Assembly (NCBI GenBank): GCA_025403435.1
Contig: CM046350.1
Coordinates: 20,964,324 to 21,028,323 of the forward strand
Length of the DNA: 64,000 nucleotides
Origin: Artocarpus heterophyllus
Taxonomy: Eukaryota; Streptophyta; Magnoliopsida; Rosales; Moraceae
Direction: 5' to 3'
Numbering within the stretch: the first letter of the stretch is position 1; each line of letters begins with the position of its first letter. The position numbers were made by a program, and so were the translations under genes. Shown here one piece after another: positions 54,503-64,000 of this stretch. Below the pieces are notes generated by a model that saw nothing but the letters and a program-made list of their open reading frames with translations, was not told the origin of the DNA and ran no database searches.

Positions 54503-55763
54503 GTTCTCGGAAGAGAGTTTGTGATCAGCACCTTGAAGAATATTTTCAATATTAAGAAGCACCTTGAAGATATTCTATAGCTAGCCGAGAAAGAAATTAA
54601 GAGATCAAGAGCTATAAGGGGGTTGTAAATTCCTTTCTTTTCTTGTCTGAAAATTTTGTTGTGGAGGGTTATAATAAGCGGGGTTTTAGCTTGCCTTGGA
54701 TCAGATATTATCTTTGGCTCTTACCTCTTAACTGGTGTAATGTAATTTATAATATGTGACTTGGGGGGGTTTTGCTTTTCGCCTTTCCTTAACAAGATGG
54801 ATTCTTTTGGAATTTGAACTGGCTTGTCTCTTTCCAACGTCACGCCAACTCCTTAGGCTGAAACACGCTAAAAGACCAAAATGCCCGGCCCGCTTTGTTC
54901 AAACAAAAGCAAAGGGTAATCCCAGTGAGTTGGTTAAATATAAGGGGAAGCAATTTGGGGATCCTAAAATTTGAGGTGGGGAAAAGAAAAAATTTCTTTT
55001 TTTTTTTTTGTGTTTATGCAAATTAATAGGAATACTATATTATAAGGGATTCAGCTTTAATGTGATTAATAAACTAAATCTAAGAGACAATAAAATTAAG
55101 GACTAAATCTAAGAGATTCTATCAGCACTATTGATCTTTCGAGAATATTGTATGCTATCCTAGCTGCTCATGTGTAAATAAAAAAATGAGGACTAAAATT
55201 ATAGGTTGTTGACCCATTTTACCCTAAAGATTCCCCTAGTAGTGAAAAGACCAAGCAACGGGAGAGCTTTATTTTTATTTTTATTTTTATTTTTCTTTTC
55301 AAATTAGTTCCGAAGGTAACTTGGTAATATAGGGGCACCGTAGGGTGTAAGGTTACTTGAAAAAAATCCAGAAGAATGCAAGACTTACGGATTTAATGTA
55401 GTTTAATAGCATAAAACAAATTTCCATAGACATATTAATATTTATTTTTCCATACTCTATAAAGTTCTAATGGTAATATTATCACTAAACCAATAGGGTA
55501 ATTAATCAATGTGATTAAATTAATCAAAGTAATACCAATTTATGTGGTGAAAATTAGTTGCACCCAGTGGGCGAGTCTGAGGAATTTAAAAAAACAAAAA
55601 AAAAAAAGTGGTTCGCTGTATTACATGAACACAAGTACTTCTTCACTCTTTATTTATTTATTTAATGAAAAAAGATCATGTATTTATAACTTTGTAACTA
55701 AGCTTCTTTTGTACCAAATTTTAGAACTAGACTGAAAACTTGAAAAGTGTTATTTATTTTACC

Positions 55764-55794
<31 letters not shown>

Positions 55795-58700
55795 ATCAAT
55801 ATCACACATAAATATCTTAGAGTTCAAATCTTAAGTCCTGGACTCATGAATTATAATAAGCAGCAATCACATATTTACATGTCAATTTTTACTAGCTAAA
55901 AAATTGGTAGAAATGTTACGACTACGGTGATGAATATTTCTTTTTTTTTTTTTTTGTGATCATATGTAATATCAGGATATGAGTAAGACGACCACTAATT
56001 TACCTCTTGATTAACAAATTAAGATAGGGCATATGAATATGATTATCAAGGCAGTAAATGGATGGTTCCTACACTTATAAATTATATGCATCCTCAGATC
56101 TCAAGTACACAGATTTCGTGCGTATATAATTTGTTTTATTTGCATTATTATTATTTTTTCACTGGATCGTCAATCAACAACAGTACTTGCACACCTACAT
56201 TATTCATGATTGATTAATCAAACCATAACATAAAAACTTATTCTTAGCCCATAAAGTATATGATACATTCCCCTATTCTTTAAAGCAAGCCTGTTATCCT
56301 TGACTAGCACTAAAAAAGACAAAATAATAATAATCACGCTGTGGATGAATAATTGACATCGAATGCAATATATGACATCGAAAGTCCATTAATGTAAATC
56401 ATCATATCTGCAAAGAACATGTTGGGAGATCTTGAAGTTTGTTTTTTTGGTCAGAAACAGAGTGTATTGAAATCAAAATAATTAAATCGAGAATTTAAAA
56501 ATAGCACAATCATTATTTCGAAACATAAATTTGAAGAATCAAATTAAGGCCGATAAAATATTTGAAAAAGGCGTGTACAACGTATAAATTATTGTTGGAT
56601 GTGCACGGTATCACAATCATTCAGTCTTTAGAATGAAGCAAATAATTAAGTACAGGATTGTATCTACAGACATAATAGTGGCGACTTCTCTTAAGATCAT
56701 TTTTTTGTACAGTAGAGTTAACGCTCAATTAAATTTAATTAATCAATATGAGTTTTTGTATTCTTTTCCTTAAAAAAAAAAAAGGCCATAGGAAACGTTC
56801 TTTAGTCGTATTATAAACCAGCTTTGAAGCATCTTTTTTTTTCTTCCTTGAGGTTTTGTAATTTGTTACATGTTGAGCAATTTTTCTGGCTTTATAAAAT
56901 GTATTTTCTTTAGGTGATTTTATTCTTGTTTAAATAAATTGAGGTAACGTTACAGCGTCACTGATACCGTATCGAAATCATTCATGTATATGAAAATTTT
57001 GTTTTGTATATATATATATGTGTGTGTGTGTGGCTTTAAAAGAGAGTATTTGTCTTATTTATTTATTTTTTTAATTTGTCTCCGTTCCAAATCCCATTTG
57101 CAACTTAATTATAGAAAGGAAATTGAAATGAAATGGTTAATTGGGAAGAAATGTTCAACCAGGATTGGTTTGTCCATTAAAAGCAACTAAGGTCCTTCGT
57201 CATCCTTCGTCATGTAATAATCTTATCTATTCAAACATATATATTCACAAGAGGAGTGGAACACCCAAGAGCCAAAAAAAAAAAAAAAAAAAAGAAAGTA
57301 AGTAGAAACAGATAAGAAGATAACAAAAGTAATGGAAACTAGGTTTTTAAATTTTTTTGTTTTTTTTTTTTTAAAGCAAGGGGCATATACTTCTTGTGGT
57401 TAGAAAATCTGCTCACAAAATGCCAATCGAAGAACCTCCATGTTATAAACGGAAAGGGAACAAAAGGTTTATTAAAAAGTGAAAATAATTGACCAACAAC
57501 TAGCAATTTTTAATTAATGTTGAAAAACGAAGTGATGGAATTACTTAATTGCAAGTAGTTCCTTCTTCTTTTTTTTTTTTTTTTTTTTTTTGAGAACGGA
57601 ATTAGCTGGGTTTAGTCCATCTAAAGAAAAAAAGAATTAGCTGTGTTTAGGCAGTTCTAATACCATCTCTAATGTCATAACTTTAAAATGACAGAGTTGA
57701 TGTGTTATTTTATTTTATGCTCCAATGCACAATGTTATTTGAAATATTATATTTGCGTTGTCATATTATTATACCTTGAAACTTGTAAAAGTATACTTTT
57801 AATACTAAAGGATTAATTATATAATTACGCCTCTTAGTTTAACTATTTCTCAACATATTCCTCTGTTTTTAAAAATTACAAGACAATTCTTTGAATTCAA
57901 AAACTTGTTTCAATTTAATCCCTCTGAATAGAAAAATTTAGGTAAAATAACATAATTATCTTTAAACAGTCATAAAATATCTTATAGATTTAAAACATAA
58001 AAATTCCTAAAACAAAGCATCAAATTTCAAAAAAGAATATTACTTTTTAAGGCTTTTTGAATGTTAACTTTTTTTAAAAAAATTTATCAAAAAGTAAAAT
58101 ATATTTTAAAAAAATTTCGGTCTAATTGAGAGTATCTTTGTCTTATTTTTATTTTTTTGTCCAAAAAATCTACGAAGGTTAAAATTAAAACAAGTTTTTT
58201 AAATTTAAAAGAATAAATTAAGAAATAATTAAAACTAAGTGGTATAGTTATGTAATTAACCTTAATATTCAAATAGTTCAAAGTGAGAATGTTGTAATTT
58301 CGAAAGATAAAAACCAATCTATAAACCAATAAGAATCAAATGTCAAGTTTGCTATATACTATATTTGGTGACAAATTTGTCATAAAATGTATTATATAGC
58401 AAAGCATAAAAATGATATTACATACATAGTATTTTTTTACAATTAAATGTTAAATTTATTATTATAATATCAATTTAACATTACGTTAGGCATGTCTTAA
58501 CAAACAAAAAGAGAAAAAATTAAAAAAGATATTGGAAAGAGTAGTGAAAAAGAGGGATAATTGAATATAAACGTATTTAAAAGACAGAGAATAAGAAAGT
58601 AATTAATAATTGGTATAATTTGGATAAGAAACTTCAAAGGTTTAGAAATTACGTCATTTTTTTGGCCAAAGAGAGAGACCGAGGGATAAAGTTGGTCAGT

Positions 58701-59428
58701 GTTTGGTACGTAAGTGGATAAGAAATGGGAACCAATACGTGGGAATGATGAGACCCGATGCATAAATGTCAGTCTTAAAGATGCATTTTGATCGATATTC
58801 TCCTTTTCTTTCCTCTTTTTCCTAGACGATGATGCTAATGAAAAAACAAGCGACTAACATTTGAACTTGTTTTTATGCAGACAGGACAAGATTATTAAAG
58901 GGACCCACTTCAAATTCACACCCCCTTTCTACAGTCAAACGAAGACTGTTACTGTTTATTAAACCACATGCATAAATACAGATGGACTATATCTGTACAT
59001 TATACATATGTTTGGCCGCTGATAAGAGGCAAAGAAACACTCTGAATCTGTAATTGACCATATCTTTCGTTTTCAACACGTGTGCTTGAAATTGAAATTT
59101 ATGATCTTCTTTTCTTAGGAGCTCAGTAATCCTCGTCGAACTCAAGCTGATGTGTACGCCTTTTTATTACCATGCATGAACCTAGAAATTTAGGGAGAAA
59201 AAAGAAGTCAGAAACTCAGAATTTACCCGGCAAAGACTAGTGCTACTGCTTCCATGTGTTCTTTCTTGACAAGGAATAGTACAGGAGGAAAAAGGAGTTA
59301 GGCCTAGACTAATATAATATTCTAAAATGTCGATGTAATATAGTTTTGTATTTGTGTAGATATGATTTATTGGTTACCACTTGCCCAAAATATATCGTAT
59401 TCTTTTCAAAATATATATGCATATATAT
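54503..59428. other. AT-rich spacer upstream of the glucanase gene
   Basis: The first 150-200 bases form the promoter side of the glucanase gene (minus strand), with a TTATAATAAGC segment near 54669. The rest holds no recognised gene. It includes (TA)n at about 55771-55794, a TA/TG microsatellite at 57006-57031, A-runs near 57274 and a T-run near 57570. Open frames of 60-88 codons (for example 58497-58763) are AT-biased and lack domains. Confidence 0.5.
57006..57031 (+). repeat. (TA)n(TG)n compound microsatellite
   Basis: TATATATATATATG followed by TGTGTGTGTGTG. Confidence 0.85.
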
Positions 59429-60565
59429 ATATCTGTCACGTCCTGAAGTACGGAAGGTAACGTGGCGGATTATTTAAATTAATTAAAAAAAATTAATTAA
59501 AACCAATAGTTTAAGGAGCAATTTACGTGAGAACAAGAAGATTTCCACCACATTTTTATAAAAGAATTTATAAATATTAAGTAAATAATGAAAATTAATA
59601 AATAAACGCGAGTATGGGTTCCACAACCCACAACTTGTTCACACACGTGGTTCTGACAATATTATAAATACAATCACAGTCCAAGTACAAATAAAGTTAA
59701 CTCTTACATGCCCTGATTAAATAATACAAAATGTAAATCAATCCTTCTATTGCTCCTGAGTTCGGTCCGAAGAATCCTCTCCAAACCTAAATGGGAAACC
59801 ACCTAGAAGGGGAGAAATTTAAAACAAATAAAACGTGAGCGAAAGGCTCAGTAGGACTATGTTTTATAAATAATTTAATGTAAAGAAACATATCATTGTT
59901 AGGAGTACTCAAAAGAAAACTTTAAATAAATAAATAAATAAATAGACAATTTAAGTAGAACCGTCCTGACCTAGAACAGTCTACTCGCACAATCAAAAAT
60001 ACCATTTTTCTTTTACCTAGGCAAACCATGATATCACCACCGTAGTGGCCCAGCTGGGTTTCGGGACCTGCCCCCAAGGTCGATCGCTACACGACCCGAT
60101 CTATGATATGGCATCATGCCTATGTGTTTATTATCATCATCATTCAAAACCCAATTACCGAGTGTTGTCAATTACATTTATTATGAAGTTTATTTTAAAT
60201 CACGGTATATTAAAATATAACCGATAAATCTATTTTCAAACAGCGTTGAAAACATTTTAATAGAAATCCTTTTCAAAGCCAAATCATTTCAAAACCAGGC
60301 TACCAAAGAAATAGGATAGAAGTTTTACCTCAATACTCGTGCCGGTGCCCCACACTGTAATCCCGGTCCGCTATACGTTAGCTCCGCGAAACCACGAACG
60401 ATCCTAGATACAAACTAAGTCGATCAATATCTAGTTCGAGACATTCTATGTTACTAAACCATTTCATGATGTCCTAGTGTGCCATTTATACCTTTAAAAT
60501 CATTCTATAAGGTTGGGATTTAAATCAGGGTTCAAAACAGTGAAAACGGGTAAAAATCACAAAAT

Positions 60566-60735
60566 TTTTCATGCCTCGGTCGGCCTACCGGACGCCCTGC
60601 TTCGGCCTGCCGAACTGCACAGTTCGGCCTGCCGGAAGCAAAGTTCGGTCGGTCGAACACTTCCCCAGGTTCGGCCTGTCGGTCGGAAGAACACCGGCCT
60701 GCCGATCCTCACTCCGGCCTGCCGAACTGGGAAAA
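60566..60735. repeat. GC-rich block of CGGCCTGCCGAAC words
   Basis: At least five variants of TTCGGCCTGCCGAAC or CGGCCTGCCG lie within 170 bases (for example near 60601, 60624, 60670, 60694 and 60715). Many are palindromic. The surroundings are AT-rich. On the minus strand, which is the LTR's sense strand, the word reads GTTCGGCAGGCCGAA. Four overlapping open frames across it on both strands are artefacts of the missing AT-rich stops. Confidence 0.8.
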
Positions 60736-61240
60736 TCCAGAAATCCCAACCACGGGTTTCTCGATCCCCAAAATTCAAATCTTGATTCTAACCTGTTTTT
60801 CTCAAATCCCAAGCATGAAAAACAATCATAGTTGATAGAAAAACATACTAGAACATGTTTGGACTCATTTAAACAAGATTTAAACTCGAAATCCTCAAAA
60901 ATCCGAAAATGAGAAAATGAGGAGAAAAATGAAAAATCTTGAATTCAATCCATTTTTCTTCAATCTAAGCTTAGATTCTAGTTGTTCTAAGTTCATTTAA
61001 CTCAAATCCACGGTTTTCTAAGCTCAAACAAACCTAGATTTCAAAAAAATGCACAAAATTGAAAATTTTGTAAAAAGTTTAGAAATCTCAAAACTAACCT
61101 CGAATCGAAGCTTCAATCCGCGTTCTCGGTTGCCAAATCACGTCCCCGAGCTTCCTCCTTGCTAACCCGAAGCTTGGATTCGAAATTGGGTTTAAAAATT
61201 TGAGAGAGATGAAGAGAGAGAGTGAGCTGCCGAGAGAGAA

Positions 61241-61260
61241 ATAGAGAGAGAGAGAGAGAG
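61241..61260 (+). repeat. (AG)n microsatellite in the solo LTR
   Basis: About ten GA units, with more irregular GAGAGAGA segments on both sides (61204-61297). Confidence 0.85.
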
Positions 61261-61589
61261 AAAATGTCACGGGAGGGAATGAGAGGAGAGAGAGAAAAAG
61301 GAAATAAATAGAGGAAATCGGTGGGCGGTTTTACTATGCGAAAACCATGTGCCGCCCACGGTTTTGTAAAACGGAGTATTTTTAACATTTTACAAATTGT
61401 TGTATTTTAAAACTCAAAACATCATTTTAAAACAATAAGAAATCATTTGAACGCATCAATTTAACAATACAATCAAAAATTCAAAATCCAACCAAATAAT
61501 CTAATTAATGTTAAAACGTTAATTATGGCACACTAATTCATCATTTACATTACATCAACATTAAATAAATTTCGGGGCGTTACAATATC

Positions 61590-62340
61590 GTATTAAAAAA
61601 ATGTGTCGTAACATTAGAGAATGTCGTGCATAATTTACTTGTCGTATATGGCGACTTTTCAATACAAAAACCTAGATCACCAATAGACGGACATCAAGAC
61701 ACAAGTCCTCTTAGTTCCTCTTAGTTCATCTCGGAAAGAGTGCTGGAATATATATGTGTTAGACTGTTCATTGAAAATCTGCAAGAAACTCATATAAACA
61801 AGTAATATATTGATGTCTGAGTATATTTTTTTACGGAGATTGTCTTTAATTTGGATTAATTATAAAAATTGCGTTAGTTCTAAAATTATTTGAACGACCC
61901 ATTACGAAAAAGATAAATAGCTAAAATTAAAATAAACAAGATAAGTTAGAGAGTATGAAAATAAAGTATCTGAGAATTACCATTGCGCCTAAACCATTAA
62001 CTTTTTTATTCATAGCAAACCAAATTGATAGCCGAGCAACCTATCTAACATCTATAGGCCTCTCTCGATAGCATATAGGAATGCCCGAAAATACATTATC
62101 CATTGTATTCCTGTGAGGATAAAAATACCAAAGGTTCATTAAGATCTAGGCCCTCTTTATTGGCTACACAGCTATGTGGTATATTCTTATCTTATATAAC
62201 ACATGTCATTCTATCCATGGCAAACATAAAGGTCAGCTATTCAACAACTAAATGGTGATCAAGTATTTAAAGGCATTAGGATCAAAATAGAGCAATCAAT
62301 TTAGTAAGACAACATGCAGCACAGTATTAGAAATTTGAGA
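61590..62340. other. Spacer, no gene seen
   Basis: AT-rich sequence between the solo LTR and the CACTA element. A direct repeat AGTTCCTCTTAGTTC lies near 61710-61727. No coding region was recognised. Confidence 0.5.
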
Positions 62341-62809
62341 TTGTACTATTTTCATTTAACGACCTTTTTTAAAAACCATCGTGGTAAGGAGGGAAAAAAT
62401 GCGGGGAGTTCACCTGAAAAGAAAAAAACCGTTGTAGTAGGATGAAGACTCTTTCACGATGGTTTTTATAGAAAACCGTCGTAGTAGGTTTAATTTTACA
62501 CGATGATTTATGATTAAAATTGTAGTGTAAGATGGAACCTTCTACGATGGTTTTTCCTAAAAACTATCGTAAAAGTGCATTAAAATCCTTATTCTACCTC
62601 GAAAATCAGATACGAATCATGAACCCAGTTCTCAAAAACACAATTAGAACCTCCTAAAACTGTAATCGTCGTTCCTCTCCGCTTCCATCCTCTTTAATCT
62701 CCTTCCTAATGTTAAGTGTTTAATTAATCATGTATATTTTTAGGCTTTGATTTTGTCAATTACCTTTTTGGTTTGTAAATTTATAATTATGATTAGTTAT
62801 TAGATATGT

Positions 62810-63010
62810 TGGATATGATTAATTTGTGGATTAATTAGTATTATTGATCAATGTTTATTATTTTGTGGATATGATTAATTATTTAGATATGATTGGTATG
62901 ATTAATTTGTTGATTTTTTAGTACAATTAGATATTTGGATATGATGGGTATGATTAATTTGTTTTATGGATATCATTTGTTATTTGGATATAATGGGTAT
63001 GTGTAATTTA
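62810..63010 (+). repeat. Degenerate GGATATGATTAATTTG repeat
   Basis: At least six variants of GGATATGATTAATTTG or GGTATGATTAATTTGT at irregular 25-45-bp spacing, in the probable intron or leader of the CACTA transposase. Confidence 0.6.
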
Positions 63011-63171
63011 TGGATATTTGAGAATGATTAGCCATATTGAAATTGATAGTATGAATAATTTTTGAAATTTGTGAATTTATATGGTATGATTTATATACGG
63101 TAGGTTAATTAATTTGTGAGATTTTTTGTAATTGAATTGCATTATATATATTTTGGTTTAAGACTTGTGAA

Positions 63172-64000
63172 ATGGACAGAAAATGAATATAGGATTTTTG
63201 ATTGACTAGAGAATATGTGAATGGTATGAAAGAATTCTTGGATTTTGTCAAAACTCATGCCCAATGTGATAAAATTCGGTGTCCTTGTGTTTAATATCGA
63301 AACCATATATATCATTCGATTCCAATTGTTAGAGGATAATTATTTCAAAATGGGATTGTAAATGGTTACCAAATGTGGCATTTTCATGACGAGTCTAAGT
63401 TCAATCCAACTTCATTAAATAAAAAAAGAGCCTATTGTGGAGGATAATATGGATGGTCATGACAGTATGGTTGACATGGTCAATGATTTGAAAGAACACT
63501 TTTTACACCGTCTAGACTTATTTGAGACAATAATGAATGATGCCGACACCCGTGTATAAGAGGTGTACCAATTTCACCAAAGTGTGCACTATAGTTGGAT
63601 TATAGAATTTGAAAGCATCGGATGAGTGGTGAAATTCTAGTATCACAAATCTTATTGAATTTCTACGAAGGCTTCTACTGGAGGGTAATAAGTTACCAAC
63701 TAGTATTTATTAGGCTAAGAAGAGTTTGAGAACTTTAGAAATAGAGCATGAGAAAATTTATGCTTGTGAAAATGATTGTGTTCTTTATAGGAATGAGAGA
63801 CTGAGAATTATTGCCTAGTTTGTAAAGAGTCAAAGTGAAAGAAATGAAAGGAGCCAAAAACGATAAGAAAGGAATGCCAACAAAGGTGTTATGTTGCATT
63901 CCACTGGTACCACATTTTAGGTGTTTATTTGGAAACACAGAGTATGCCAAGTATTTGATATGGTATTGTGACAAACAGGTCGATGATGGTATGCTTAAAC
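63172..64000 (+). pseudogene. TNP2-like CACTA transposase, broken and truncated by the window
   Basis: The first part has the transposase-associated domain pattern: LTREYVNGMKEFLDFV, then CDKIRCPCV. In related proteins this segment is cysteine-rich and likely binds metal and the transposon ends. Further on, in other frames, HFRCLFGNTEYAKYLIWYCD followed by VDDGML at 63913-63999 matches the start of the TNP2-like catalytic region (Transposase_21). Many stops and frame changes separate the parts, including three stops in the first ten codons after 63172. The remainder of the gene lies past the window end. Confidence 0.85.

Larger units (their letters stand above)
59434..61584 (-). mobile_element. 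Solo gypsy-type LTR with perfect target duplication
   Basis: The 5-bp target duplication ATATC is exact (59429-59433 and 61585-61589). The ends are TGTCACGTCCTG and GGGGCGTTACA, that is TG...CA. On the minus strand it starts TGTAACGCCCCGAAATTT and contains CCTACTGAGCCTTTCGCTCACG (59834-59855), the pattern of Tekay/Del-type chromovirus LTRs. Length is 2151 bp. No internal region, primer-binding site or second LTR is present, so it arose by LTR-LTR recombination. It holds a GC-rich block (60566-60735) and an (AG)n run (61241-61260). Open frames at 60513-60831 and 61113-61388 are by-products of these. Confidence 0.9.
62344..64000 (+). mobile_element. CACTA (En/Spm-like) element, 5' part, runs off the window
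   Basis: Subterminal repeats at 62375-62580 consist of ACGATGGTTTTT and AAAACCGTCGTAG-like words in both orientations. A leader or intron-like AT-rich stretch (62700-63160) with repeated GATATGATTAATTTG words follows, then a TNP2-like transposase remnant from 63172. The exact 5' terminus (perhaps TACTATTTTC near 62344) is not certain. Its subterminal words differ from those of the element at 44793, so it is another subfamily. Confidence 0.65.

Noticed and set aside
54756..54974. 72-codon open frame upstream of the glucanase gene
   Set aside because: No domain or signal is visible, and it lies in the promoter region on the other strand.
60513..60831. Four overlapping open frames of 69-90 codons on both strands
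   Set aside because: They exist because the GC-rich repeat block lacks AT-rich stop codons. Composition is R/P/G/S-rich and repeat-derived, with no domain.

Overview
This is plant nuclear DNA, most likely from a dicot. It is AT-rich and has short genes split by GT-AG introns. Most of the rest is layered remains of LTR retrotransposons, CACTA and MITE DNA transposons and LINEs. The species cannot be named from the sequence alone. No bacterial-style operon, CRISPR array, rRNA gene or convincing tRNA gene was seen.

Only three protein-coding host genes are well supported. (1) 19030-25127 (+) is an 11-exon gene for a 405-residue katanin-like AAA ATPase (KATNAL2-like). All splice junctions were placed by hand and the spliced frame stays open. 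(2) 27361-29141 (-) is a 5-exon gene for a 219-residue calcyclin-binding-protein-like protein with a CS domain, tail-to-tail with gene 1. (3) 53287-54502 (-) is a 2-exon gene for a 369-residue secreted glycoside hydrolase family 17 glucan endo-1,3-beta-glucosidase.

Layout by region. 1-18.8 kb is repeat-derived: a gypsy-type LTR fragment (about 0.9-2.7 kb), an LTR-like stretch (about 5-6.1 kb), a reverse-oriented SIRE-like copia LTR (6.16-7.77 kb) with adjoining internal sequence, an old truncated copia element (8.16-13.8 kb) and an Athila-like LTR (about 14.8-16.56 kb). 18.8-29.2 kb is the gene island with genes 1 and 2. 29.6-39.4 kb holds a MITE and a poorly defined Mutator-like region. That region is split by a 6.65-kb copia element (31124-37770) with both LTRs, a perfect 5-bp target duplication and a recently broken polyprotein. 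39.8-44 kb is LTR-like and LINE debris with tandem arrays. 44.79-49.68 kb is a CACTA-type element containing a nested solo LTR. 50-59.4 kb holds a MITE, gene 3 and AT-rich spacer. 59434-61584 is a solo gypsy-type LTR with perfect target duplication. About 62.3-64 kb is the start of a second CACTA element whose TNP2-like transposase is broken and runs off the window.

The host genes show no obvious functional link to one another. The unusual structure lies in the repeats: an array of 16-bp palindromes in the copia leader, covarying small hairpins in a gypsy LTR, a GC-rich 'CGGCAGGCCGAA' word that recurs in unrelated LTR families, and a 160-bp MITE family present three times, once in an intron of gene 1. 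No clearly new gene system was found.
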